Source: Iningainema tapete BLCC-T55
GTDB lineage: Bacteria; Cyanobacteriota; Cyanobacteriia; Cyanobacteriales; Nostocaceae
Reading direction: 5' to 3'
DNA length: 64,000 nucleotides
NCBI RefSeq assembly: GCF_014698965.1
Contig: NZ_JACXAE010000029.1
Coordinates: forward strand, 1-64,000
The notes below the pieces were generated by a model. It did not search any database, was not told the DNA's origin, and saw only the letters and a program-made list of their open reading frames with translations. The translations under genes were made by a program, and so were the position numbers. Within the stretch, counting starts at the first letter, position 1, and each line of letters opens with the position of its first letter. Positions 17,680 to 26,783 of this stretch are shown here, one piece after another.

Positions 17680-17767
17680 TCAATGATAAATCGATTGCTC
17701 ATGCCATCGCATTTCCGCAGAATCACCCTTCTGAGTTACCCGTTCTATCAATTGTACTCCGTCAGGA
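17680..17767 (-). pseudogene. Remnant of a second RHH antitoxin gene (N-terminal half)
   Basis: It matches the antitoxin gene at 16131-16190: AATGATAAATCGATTGCT, then CCCTTCTGAGTTACCCG and TCTATCAATTGTACTCCGTC, with substitutions and a small insertion. Together with 16895-16957 it represents one dead antitoxin gene split by the PEP-CTERM-like gene. Confidence 0.55.
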
Positions 17768-17957
17768 GAATGGATCATGTTTGAACAAATGATTGCTGAG
17801 TATCCCTTAGAATAATTACGGAATATGGCAATAGAAATATAGTTTTTATCTAAACGAATTTCAAATTAATTCAGTTGAAATACTAGAGACACTTCGGAGG
17901 AATTATTAGTATAAATATCTTAGTAAGCTGATACTTTTGCTGTCATCAATTTAAATT

Positions 17958-19226
17958 ATGATAGATATTCAAACTACATTTGAAATTCCCGATTGGATAG
18001 TACAAGGATTAGAACGTGGAGAATATGTGCGAATTGGCGGTGTTATTCGTGATGCGAAAACAAAACACATCGTTGCTATGTTACGTGAAATAGCACCTGA
18101 GCTTGCACAAGCATCAACGTTACTTACTCAAGCTGGGTCAATTGCTAGTCTACTTAATTTAGGTGTATCAATACTTAATTTAGCCGTATCGGTGATAGGA
18201 TTTGCTCTCATACTAAAACGTTTAAAAGAAATTGAACAAGGGCTGGAAAAAAATTTAAATGAAATTCAAGGAAACATAAATCATCTACACCGGAAATTTG
18301 ATATTTCGGTTTATGCTAATTTTCGTGCTGCTCTTGATTTAGCGCGTGATGCTACTACAATGCTTCAACCTGAAAAACGCATAAATTCGGCTACATTAGC
18401 TATTAATCGATTTTTAGAGGCTCAACATATTTACAGTAATTATGTAGATATTTCACTTAAAGAAAATCTCAATATTGCTGAGCCATATCTTTTGTCATTA
18501 TTATTAACATATGTGGCGAGAACACGTTGTTATTTGGAATTAGAAGAAATAAAAACTGCTGTTTTTTGTGTCCAAGAAGGTGCTGAATTCCTTCGCCCTC
18601 GTGTAAAGCAATACATAAAAGCTTTACTTCTATCTGAGCCAATAGCAAGAGTAATTCCAAAGACAATCGGACATAATTTTGTGATATTAGATGTAGAAAC
18701 TATTTTAGACAGTCCTATTGAGTTATGTAGATTAACTCGGATTTGTAAATGGCTAGAGCCAGAACTAAACAGTATTTTAGATGACAACTCTATATTGTTT
18801 GAGGCACAAGGAAAAAACTTAGTCAAATTTATTCAAGATAAAACAAATACAGCAGGATTTGATGCCAAAGAATTTTTATTAGATTTAGTGCCTATCGCTG
18901 CCGTTTCAGCATTACCTGTATTTGGAAAATTTATTGCAGCTAGAGCGGCAGAAACGGTAATACAGAAAAAGTTTGAGCAACAGGTTTATAATTCTTATAC
19001 ACAAGAAGAAATTAATCCAACAAAATTAATAAAAATAGTAGAAAATATTGAACAAATAATTGAAACATATAATCGCTTTGAAACTTATTTAGCAGAAGTG
19101 AAAGTCATCCAACAACTAGGAATAAGCTTTCAAAATTGGCTTCAGTTAGCCCCACTTACAAAAGTTCAACAGTATGAAGTAGAAAGTATATATATTATCC
19201 CCTCCCAACCACTTAACTTAAAATAG
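17958..19226 (+). CDS. Unrecognised protein with a hydrophobic segment and long helices
   Basis: The 422-aa product is not a family I recognise. Residues about 1-40 are mixed alpha/beta (FEIPDWIVQGLERGEYVRIGG, IRDAKTKHIVAML). A hydrophobic stretch follows at about 58-85 (SLLNLGVSILNLAVSVIGFALIL), then a heptad-like helix (LKEIEQGLEKNLNEIQGNINHL), a long helical body, a second apolar segment near 310-325 (LVPIAAVSALPVFGKFIAA) and a C-terminal coiled coil. This layout could fit a membrane-associated or pore-type helical protein, but that is speculation. It is AT-rich compared with its neighbours and lies between toxin-antitoxin remnants, which suggests accessory DNA. No ribosome-binding site is seen. 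Confidence 0.6.
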   Translation: MIDIQTTFEIPDWIVQGLERGEYVRIGGVIRDAKTKHIVAMLREIAPELAQASTLLTQAGSIASLLNLGVSILNLAVSVIGFALILKRLKEIEQGLEKNLNEIQGNINHLHRKFDISVYANFRAALDLARDATTMLQPEKRINSATLAINRFLEAQHIYSNYVDISLKENLNIAEPYLLSLLLTYVARTRCYLELEEIKTAVFCVQEGAEFLRPRVKQYIKALLLSEPIARVIPKTIGHNFVILDVETILDSPIELCRLTRICKWLEPELNSILDDNSILFEAQGKNLVKFIQDKTNTAGFDAKEFLLDLVPIAAVSALPVFGKFIAARAAETVIQKKFEQQVYNSYTQEEINPTKLIKIVENIEQIIETYNRFETYLAEVKVIQQLGISFQNWLQLAPLTKVQQYEVESIYIIPSQPLNLK

Positions 19227-19269
19227 TACTGCCCATAACAAATATATGTGTCTGTTTCTAGAGAAGATT

Positions 19270-19485
19270 TTAATTTGTAACCAAGGAAAGATTTGTTACT
19301 TGTCGAGTTTGAATCCAAGGTAGGGTTTGAACTTCGATAGAACCTGGTACTGCATATCCTACATTTGCCATTTCATCATAAACAGCTTGGGGGATAATAA
19401 TGGTAGTGTATATTTGTTGCAACAGATTCAGTTGTCCTACAGTTGCAAGATTGGTAATTGGGGAAGTGTTGCTAACAACAGTCAC
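19270..19485 (-). pseudogene. Truncated PIN-domain (DUF3368-type) toxin
   Basis: The 71-aa frame reads VVSNTSPITNLATVGQLNLL, the first PIN-domain strand with its catalytic Asp-replacing Asn/Ser context (SNTSP), and later VPGSIEVQTLPWIQTRQV. Intact relatives are about 150-170 aa and continue after this point with the acidic residues of the nuclease centre. Here translation stops right after SLVTN, so the C-terminal half and the remaining catalytic acids are lost. It overlaps the UPF0175 antitoxin gene by 4 bp. Confidence 0.75.
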
Positions 19486-19727
19486 AAGTCACCCAGTTTG
19501 CGTAAAGTTTCTAGGTCAGCTTGAAAATCTTCTACATCATAATTGATGCAAATTCCGCGTTTAGCAAGTTCCCCTTGGAACTCAATTAAATTCATTCCCG
19601 CAAAACGACGGGCTTTTCCAGTACTGAGTTTACGTTGCTGGTACAGTAAAATCGCAATTTCTAGTTTTAATTCTTCTTCTGAAATCTTCGCACTCTGTAG
19701 GATGTCATCGGGAATAAGAACGCTCAT
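19482..19727 (-). CDS. UPF0175-family antitoxin
   Basis: This 81-aa protein has the UPF0175 layout: SVLIPDDILQSAKISEEELK, then EIAILLYQQRKLSTGKARRFAGM with a small helix-turn-helix, and a C-terminal tail (GICINYDVEDFQADL) that binds the toxin. UPF0175 proteins are encoded directly before PIN/DUF3368 toxins, as here. With its toxin truncated, this antitoxin may now be an orphan. Confidence 0.8.
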   Translation of the reverse strand: MSVLIPDDILQSAKISEEELKLEIAILLYQQRKLSTGKARRFAGMNLIEFQGELAKRGICINYDVEDFQADLETLRKLGDL

Positions 19728-19867
19728 AGTATTCTCCCTGTAGTTTAATAACTATAATAAATTGAGGATATGCGATCGCTCCCTAGTTAACCATCGATTT
19801 ATCAACTTCTCAACCAGCTTGTGCCCGCAATACGCCCACACCAAGCGAAGGTGGGGTTTTTGTCACG

Positions 19868-19978
19868 AAGCCTGCGCAGGCAGGCTTTGTACGTATAGCT
19901 GCACCCTTCGCGGGCGTGTCAGCAACTACGTACCCACCTAATCAAAGGTTGTGGTGCGTTACGTTGCACTAACGCACC
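19868..19978. repeat. Two palindromes in the gap downstream of glcF
   Basis: AAGCCTGCGCAGG...CAGGCTT at 19868-19888 and GGTGCGTTA...TAACGCACC at 19953-19978 are inverted repeats. Both types are frequent in filamentous cyanobacteria. The second lies 15 bp past the glcF stop and could end its transcript, although no T-run is present. No gene is seen between 19744 and 19993. Confidence 0.5.
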
Positions 19979-19993
19979 CTACAAGACGTGGTT

Positions 19994-21337
19994 TTACAAC
20001 TCTAACTTCACACCACGAATCGAGTAATCCAACAACTCCATCGGATGCATAATAGAAATATCCTTACCTTGCTGGCGCAAATGCTTAGAAATCTGCAAAG
20101 TACAACCAGGATTAGCAGAAGCAATCAAATCAGCACCAGTATTCAGTAAATTCTGAACCTTTTGCTGACCCAAATCATCAGCAACATCTGGTTGCAACAT
20201 ATTGTACACCCCAGCACTGCCACAACACAAAGCCGCATCAATAGGTTCCTTCAACTTCACCCCAGGAATTTGCCGCAACAACTGACGAGGTTGCACACTA
20301 ATCTTTTGCCCATGCAACAAATGACAAGCATCCTGATAAACCAAAGTCAAAGGTTTATCAGTAAGCGACGACAACTTCGCAGTCAAACCAACAGTAGCCA
20401 AAAACTCCTGCGCATCTTTAACCTTAGCAGCAAACTCCTTCGCCTTCTCCCGATACTGAGGATCATCCTCTAAAATGTGACCATACTCCTTCAAAGTATG
20501 ACCACATCCAGCAGCATTAATAATCACCACATCCACATCAGTATCAGCAAAACTATCAATCATCTGCCGTGCCAAAGCCTTCGCCTGTTCAGATTGTCCC
20601 TGATGTTCGGGAAGAGCCGCACAACACCCCTGACTCTTCGGAATCACCACCTCACAACCATTAGCCGTCAACACCCGCACCGTCGCCTCATTCACACCCG
20701 AAAAAAACAGACGTTGCACACAACCCAAAATCACCCCAACACGATAACGCCTCTCCCCCTGAGCCGGAATCACATCCGGCAAACCACCCCCAAAAGACTT
20801 ACTCGTAATTCGCGGCAAAATCGACTCCATCGCCGCCAACCGGGGAGAAAAACGCGGCAACAAACCACTCGCCCGCACCAACTTCTCCAAACCAGACTTT
20901 TGATAAAACCACAACGGAACCAACAAAACCCGCAACAAACCAGGATAAGGAAACAGAGAAAAAATCAACCTACGAAACAACCCATCCCACCAATTGCGTG
21001 GATAATTCCGCTCAACCTGATAACGAGTAGCCCGAATCAACTTGTCATACTGAACACCAGAAGGACAAGTAGTCACACAAGCAAGACAACCCAAACAACT
21101 ATCAAAATGCTGAACCGTCGCCGTATTCAAAGGAACCTCCCCCTCATTAATCGCATCCATCAAATAGATACGCCCACGAGGAGAATCCATCTCCTTACCC
21201 AGCACCCGATAACTAGGACAAGTAGAAAGACAAAACCCACAATGAACACAAGTATCAATCAACTTAGCATCAGGCGGATGACTTCCATCAAACCCCTGCA
21301 AATCCCTCTTCTCAAAATCACCATCTAAAACCTGCAT
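19994..21337 (-). CDS. glcF: Glycolate dehydrogenase iron-sulfur subunit GlcF
   Basis: GlcF carries electrons from the flavin subunits during glycolate oxidation in photorespiration. The 447-aa protein has two 4Fe-4S motifs, CVHCGFCLSTCP near residue 31 and CLGCLACVTTCP near 82, followed by two CCG-type domains (CQGCCAALPEHQGQ and ALCCGSAGVYN) with the usual N-terminal ferredoxin to CCG order. Its length is normal. It is the second gene after glcE, 49 bp downstream, with a GCGAAG repeat in the gap. The coding strand is strikingly G/T-rich, which keeps the opposite strand nearly free of stop codons. Confidence 0.92.
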   Translation of the reverse strand: MQVLDGDFEKRDLQGFDGSHPPDAKLIDTCVHCGFCLSTCPSYRVLGKEMDSPRGRIYLMDAINEGEVPLNTATVQHFDSCLGCLACVTTCPSGVQYDKLIRATRYQVERNYPRNWWDGLFRRLIFSLFPYPGLLRVLLVPLWFYQKSGLEKLVRASGLLPRFSPRLAAMESILPRITSKSFGGGLPDVIPAQGERRYRVGVILGCVQRLFFSGVNEATVRVLTANGCEVVIPKSQGCCAALPEHQGQSEQAKALARQMIDSFADTDVDVVIINAAGCGHTLKEYGHILEDDPQYREKAKEFAAKVKDAQEFLATVGLTAKLSSLTDKPLTLVYQDACHLLHGQKISVQPRQLLRQIPGVKLKEPIDAALCCGSAGVYNMLQPDVADDLGQQKVQNLLNTGADLIASANPGCTLQISKHLRQQGKDISIMHPMELLDYSIRGVKLEL

Positions 21338-21350
21338 AAAAAACCCTCTC

Positions 21351-21381
21351 TTCCTTCGCGCCCTTCGCGCCTTCGCGGTTC
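21351..21381 (-). repeat. GCGAAG-rich repeat between glcE and glcF
   Basis: It reads on the minus strand as GAACCGCGAAGGCGCGAAGG and matches the copies at 5255-5285 and 26351-26381. It occupies most of the 49-bp gap between the two genes. Confidence 0.6.
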
Positions 21382-21386
21382 AAATC

Positions 21387-22694
21387 CTAAATCCCACCCA
21401 CAAAACGCCCAGGACACAAAATACCATCAACATCAAACTGAGCCTTAATCCCCCGCATCAAAGGCAAAGCATTACCAGTATAACCCCAAACATCTACATC
21501 CTGCTTAACCCCAACACAAGCCTCGCGAACACTCAAAAAACCACCCCGAGAACCCAAAAAACCCCGCAACTGCAAAACCTGCTCCAAATTATCCAACCGC
21601 ACCACACCAACACCACTAGAAACATGAATCAAACCCACATCCAAACCCTTCAAAACCTGAACAGCAGCAGTAGGCAACACTCCTATTTTGCAAGAAATTG
21701 CCGACTCATTGCCCGCCAAATCCATTTGTTCTTGCAATCGTCGCCATAAATCAGCCTCATCCGCAGCCGAAAAAACCACACCATCCAAACCCAATTGCTC
21801 ACCCACCTCCTTCATTCGATTCGACTGTTCCCTCACACTCTCAACAATACTTTCAAAGCGAACAATCAATCCCAACCCACTACCCAAACCCAAGCCAGCC
21901 ACCAACTGAGTTGATAACAAATCAGCGCGAGTGGGTGTCAACGCCGAACCCCGCAATATATCAGCAGCTTGAGATACAGCCTCCGCCGCGCCCCTTAGCA
22001 CCACCGTCCCTGACAACTGCGGCAGCGGATAAACGCGAAAAGTTACTTGACAAATAACTCCTAATGTGCCATACGACCCTGTAAACAACTTCATCAAATC
22101 GTAACCTGCAACATTTTTTACCACTCGCCCCCCCGCCTTAGCAATTTTACCATCAGCACGTACAAAGGTAATACCTAGCAGTTGGTCGCGCACGCTACCA
22201 TAACGTTGGCGTAGGGAGCCTGTATCACCAGTAGCGACAATACCACCTATGGTCGCAGAATCTGGTACACTGGGGTCGATCGCCAGAAATTGTCCAGCGT
22301 CTGCTAATATTGCTTGCAGATGAGAGAACTTCATCCCAGCTTCTACTGTAATAGTCAAATCTCCTACCGCATGTTCAATCAATCGATTGAGACGTTCTGT
22401 ACTAACTACGATATCAATACCCTTAGCTAAGCCACCCCAAGACAGTTTACTACCACTACCACAAGGTAAGACACGCCATTTATTGCGGTGAGCTTCTGCA
22501 ATTACTGCGCCTAGTTGTGCGGTGGTTTGGGGGTAGACAATGCAACTCGGAGTAGTTCCTGGGGCGATCGCCTGTAATATAGATTGTTGCTGAGTGAGTG
22601 GTATATTGTGCCAAAAGACAGCATTTTCATCACCAACGATAGATGTAACACAATCATGAAGGTATGACGGTTCATCGCTCGACATCGCTTTCAT
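21387..22694 (-). CDS. glcE: Glycolate dehydrogenase FAD-binding subunit GlcE
   Basis: This 435-aa flavoprotein has the PCMH-type FAD-binding domain: CIVYPQTTAQLGAVIAEAHR near residue 57, LPCGSGSKLSWGG, LTITVEAGMKFSHLQ, and GGIVATGDTGSLRQRYGSVRD. The later VVKNVAGYDLMKLFTGSYGT is the signature of GlcE/GlcD-type oxidases. The strong AGGAGG ribosome-binding site 5 bp before the ATG supports this start. It is the first gene of the glcE-glcF unit; a GlcD subunit is not in this window. In the 3' half (from about 21380 to 21960) the coding strand is unusually rich in G and T. Confidence 0.9.
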   Translation of the reverse strand: MKAMSSDEPSYLHDCVTSIVGDENAVFWHNIPLTQQQSILQAIAPGTTPSCIVYPQTTAQLGAVIAEAHRNKWRVLPCGSGSKLSWGGLAKGIDIVVSTERLNRLIEHAVGDLTITVEAGMKFSHLQAILADAGQFLAIDPSVPDSATIGGIVATGDTGSLRQRYGSVRDQLLGITFVRADGKIAKAGGRVVKNVAGYDLMKLFTGSYGTLGVICQVTFRVYPLPQLSGTVVLRGAAEAVSQAADILRGSALTPTRADLLSTQLVAGLGLGSGLGLIVRFESIVESVREQSNRMKEVGEQLGLDGVVFSAADEADLWRRLQEQMDLAGNESAISCKIGVLPTAAVQVLKGLDVGLIHVSSGVGVVRLDNLEQVLQLRGFLGSRGGFLSVREACVGVKQDVDVWGYTGNALPLMRGIKAQFDVDGILCPGRFVGGI

Positions 22695-22884
22695 TTTTGC
22701 CTCCTGATAATCACAGCAACTTTGCTCCTTTTGGCAGCCGAAAAAGGCTTACAAGATCAATTTGGTTTTTTTGTTAACAGTTTAAATAATTAATTATTTG
22801 TAATAATTAGTACATTTGGTAGAAATACTACGGTGAGGGGAACAATAACCAATAGTATAGGCTTAATTAGTAAGGGTGGTATAT

Positions 22885-24090
22885 ATGAGCATAGCTGAGG
22901 TAAGTGTTGATGTTTTAGGATACCGCATTTTAGAGCAAATATATGCAGGTACTCGAACCCTAGTTTATCGAGGGATGAGAAATGACGGCAAAAAAGTCAT
23001 CCTCAAACTGATGCGCAATGAATACCCCAGCTTCAACGAACTAGTTCAATTTCGCAATCAGTATGCAATCTCTAAAAATCTTGACATTGCTGGAATCGTC
23101 AAACCATTAAGTCTAGAAAACTACAAAAACGGCTACATCTTGGTGATGGAAGACTTTGGCTGTGTCTCGCTCAAACAGCAGATGGGGGCTGTAGAGACTT
23201 CGTATTTCGCGTCTCTACAAGATTTTCTCGATATTGCCATTCAAATCGTTCACACCTTACACCAACTGCACAGCGCTCGTGTCATTCATAAAGACATCAA
23301 ACCTGACAACATCATTATTCACCCCACAACCAAACAAGTTCAACTTATCGACTTCAGCATCGCCTCATTGCTGCCCAGAGAAACCCAACAACTACAAAAT
23401 CCCAACGTCTTGGAAGGAACCCTCGCTTACATTTCCCCAGAGCAGACTGGAAGAATGAACCGGGGGATAGACTATCGCACCGACTTCTACTCACTGGGCG
23501 TCACCTTCTATGAGTTACTTACCGGGCAATTACCTTTCACTAGCAGTGACGTGATGGAATTAGTACACTGTCACATCGCAAAACTACCACCATCAGTTCA
23601 CACTGTTAACCCCTGTATTCCACCAATACTATCAAACATGATTGAACTCATGATGGCGAAAAATGCTGAAGAACGCTATCAAAGTGCTACAGGTATTTTA
23701 CACGACCTGGAGGTATGCCGTCAGCAGTGGTGCGAATTAGGCAACATCACTCACTTTGAGTTAAAAAGTCGGGATGTCTCGGAACGTTTTGTGATTCCCG
23801 AAAAACTTTACGGGCGTGAAACTGAGGTAAAAGCCTTACTCGAAGCCTTTGCGCGAGTAGCAAACCCCCCCGGGGGGGTGGAAATGATTTTGGTGGCAGG
23901 TTTTTCGGGGATTGGTAAAACTGCCGTAGTTAATGAAGTTCATAAACCCATTGTCGAAAAACGCGGTTACTTCATCAAAGGCAAATACGATCAATTTCAG
24001 CGTAACATTCCGTTTTCTGCATTTGTGCAAGCCTTACGCGAATTGATGGTACAACTACTATCGGAAACTGAAGCTCAATTACAGCATTGA
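22885..24090 (+). pseudogene. Segment 1: Ser/Thr kinase domain and start of ATPase
   Basis: The kinase has an invariant Lys in KVILKLMRNE, the catalytic loop VIHKDIKPDNIII and a DFS variant of DFG in LIDFSIASL, as is usual for this kinase type. APE-like EGTLAYISPEQTGR follows. The ATPase Walker A is GFSGIGKTAVV near residue 347. Two repeats are read in frame: a GTAGAGACT-type palindrome at 23191 and a C/G-rich run at 23867-23879. It ends at the in-frame TGA at 24088. Confidence 0.85.
23191..23218. repeat. GTAGAGACT-type palindrome inside the kinase domain
   Basis: 28 bp with arms GTAGAGAC and GTCTCTAC and an imperfect centre. It is read in frame as VETSYFASL, in the same phase as the copies at 11501 and 37485. 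Confidence 0.8.
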
Positions 24091-24768
24091 AAATCTCAGA
24101 TTTTGTTAGCATTAGGTGGAAACGGACAAGTTATTATTGACGTAATTCCCGAACTAGAGCTTCTGATTGGTAAACAACCGAATGTTCCCGAACTTGTTGG
24201 TGCTGCTACTAATCGCTTCAACTTATTATTTCAGAAGTTTATCCAAGTCTTCACAACTATTGAACATCCCCTAGTCATCTTTCTGGATGATTTGCAATGG
24301 GCTGACTCTGCTTCTTTAAAGTTGATGCAATTGTTCACAAGTCAAACAGACACCAGATATCTATTATTAATTGGTGCTTATCGAGATAATGAAACTTCTC
24401 CGACACACCCATTAATGGTAACTTTAGAAGAGATTAGTGCATCAGGGACGGCTATTAATACAATTACGCTAAATCCTCTAGAAAAAGCTGACTTGAATCT
24501 TCTTATTGCTGATACCCTTAATTGTTCGGAAGAACTTGCTCAACCTTTGACAGAACTAGTTTATCAAAAAACTAAAGGAAATCCCTTCTTTAGCAATCAA
24601 TTTCTGAAGTCTCTTTATGAAGATGGATTAATTAGCTTTAACTTCACCCCTCTGTGTCTCTCCTTGCCAACGGGGGATGAAAGGGGGGTGGGGTGGCAGT
24701 GCGATATTGCTGGAGTACAAGCATTAGCATTACGGAAGACAATATTTTTGATATTGTTAACCATTTAA
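24091..24768 (+). pseudogene. Segment 2: rest of the AAA ATPase domain
   Basis: Directly continues the frame of segment 1 after the TGA, with the Walker B-like LVIFLDDLQWADSASLKL and the sensor-like LLIGAYRDNE. Near 24645-24692 there is a C/G-rich insertion absent from the family pattern, then WQCDIAGVQALAL, after which the frame is lost. Confidence 0.8.
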
Positions 24769-26315
24769 ATTTAGGCTCAGTACTTATTACTCAGTCAATA
24801 GAACGAGAGCAGTTAGCTCATTTTAATTTACTAGCGGCAAGGAGAGCCAAAGCATCAACAGCTTATAATGCTGCAATGGAATATCTAAATCATGGTGGAG
24901 AATTACTAGCAGCAGACAGCTGGAATATTCAGTATAATCTCACATTATCTCTATATGAAGAAACGGCTGAAATCTCATACCTTATTGGTGATTTTGTCCG
25001 CACAAGTAAACTTGTTGAAATAGTTTTGATCCAAGCTAAGACTATATTAGATAAAGTCAAAATTTACGCAGTCAGTATTCAAGCATATATTGCCCAAAAT
25101 TTACAAATTAAAGCAGTAGAAACAGCTGTCAACATCCTGAATATTTTAGGCTTAGAATTACCTTCAGAGGCAAATCAGTCTGATAGTCAGCTAGCTATGG
25201 AGCAAACAAAGTCCAATTTTTTAGGGCAATCAATTCAGGATTTAATTGTTCTACCAAAAATGACGGAACCAGAAAAACTAGCAGCTATGCATGTTTTATA
25301 TAGTGTGATGTCAGCCAGCTATCAAGCTGCACCAAACCTTTTACCATTACTTGTTTGTCAACAGGTAAATTTATCTCTTAGCTATGGTAATACCTTTATC
25401 TCTGCTTTCAGTTATGCCATGTATGGGCTAATTCTTTGCGGGGAAGGAGATATTGAATTAGGATGTGAAGTAAGTGAATTAGCTTTACAGCTATTATCTA
25501 TATTTAAGGAGAAACAATTTAAATGTAAAATCTTAAATGTTATTTATGGGTATATTAGAATTTGGAAGTATCCGCTTAGAGAATGTTTGAATCCTTTATT
25601 AGAAGCATATCAAGCAGGATTAGAGTCAGGAGATTTTGAATTTGCTTGTAATGCTGCTTACAATTATTTCTCCATTGCTTCTCATATAGGAGAAGATTTG
25701 ACATTACTGGCTCATAGAATGGAGATATATGGACAAGCAATGCTGCGTTACAAACAAGAAGCACCTTTAAATGTTCATAAAATATTTTGGCAACCTGTAC
25801 TTAATTTAATTGGTAAAAGTGAATATAAATATCAGGTAATTGGAGAGATTTATGATGAGCAGATAATGTTGCCAATTTACCTGAATGATAATAACAGTTT
25901 TGCTATTTATCTTTTACATACTAATAAAACATACTTGAGCTACCTTTTTCACGAATATGAACAGGCAAATCAACATTGTTTAGTAACCGAGAAATATGTT
26001 GGTAGCTTAAGTGGTGCATTTCATGTTTCACTTTTTTACTTCTATGATTCTTTGATTAAATTAGCACTTTTTCCTCAACAATCTTCTGATGAGAAAGAAT
26101 TAATTATGGCGAAAGTTGCTGCTAATCAGCAAAGAATCAAAGAATGGGCAGAACATGCTCCTAAGAATTATTGGCACAAATTTTATTTAGTGGAAGCAGA
26201 AAAACATCGAGTGTTGAAGAAAAATGCTGAAGCAATAGAATATTACGATCGCACCATCAAAATCGCTAAAGAAAATGAATACCTTAACGATGAAGCCCTA
26301 GCTTATGAGCTATAG
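24730..26315 (+). pseudogene. Segment 3: helical repeat region of the hybrid kinase
   Basis: From EDNIFDIVNHLNLG on, the frame matches the TPR-like region between ATPase and GAF in this kinase type (RKAKAST-like RRAKASTAYNAAMEYL, then EETAEISYLIGDF). The junction with segment 2 lacks roughly 150 residues. It ends at TAG (26313) inside the conserved EALAYEL, which normally continues into the linker to the GAF domain. Confidence 0.75.
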
Positions 26316-26350
26316 CATTCCTATTTGAGTTACTAACAGGATTTTTTTGG

Positions 26351-26381
26351 GAACCGCGAAGACGCGAAGGGCGCGAAGGAA
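26351..26381 (+). repeat. GCGAAG-rich repeat inside the decayed kinase gene
   Basis: GAACCGCGAAGACGCGAAGG, near-identical to the copy at 5255-5285. It lies at the break between the helical region and the GAF remnant. Confidence 0.65.
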
Positions 26382-26382
26382 T

Positions 26383-26783
26383 ATGTAATACGCACTGCTC
26401 AAACCTGGCTGATTGATAATGCAACTGTAACTGCAAATACAAATCAGTCTTTATTATTTCATAATGACCCCTACATCAAAACAATTCAACCCAAGAGCTT
26501 AATGTGTACTCCCATTCTCAATCAAGGGAAATTGATAGGTATCTTGTACCTAGAAAATCACTTAATGAGTGGGGCATTTACAAGTTCGCGTTTAGAAACC
26601 CTCAACTTGTTATGTTCCCAAGCAGCCATCTCGTTGGAAAATGCCCGGTTATATCAGCAGGCACAACAATACGCTCAGCAACTAGAAAATTCCTACAACT
26701 CACTCAAACAGATGCAACTCCAACTAGTGCAGAGTGAAAAAATGTCGGCATTAGGAAATTTGGTGGCGCCTTTTCGCTCATGA
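26383..26783 (+). pseudogene. Segment 4: GAF domain remnant and coiled-coil linker
   Basis: The frame is open from about 26383 without a start codon: IRTAQTWLIDNATVTAN, then SLMCTPILNQGKLIGILYLE, the typical end of a GAF domain in hybrid kinases, followed by a coiled coil (QQYAQQLENSYNSLKQMQLQ) and SEKMSALGNLVA. The frame then shifts just before the histidine-kinase H-box. Confidence 0.75.

Noticed and set aside
20477-21328. A 283-aa open frame antisense to glcF
   Set aside because: It exists because the glcF coding strand is G/T-rich; the product is low-complexity (Thr, Arg, His, Asn) and antisense to a clear gene.
24693-24730. An ATG giving an independent start for kinase segment 3
   Set aside because: The first residues come from the wrong frame of segment 2; family similarity starts only after the deletion junction.
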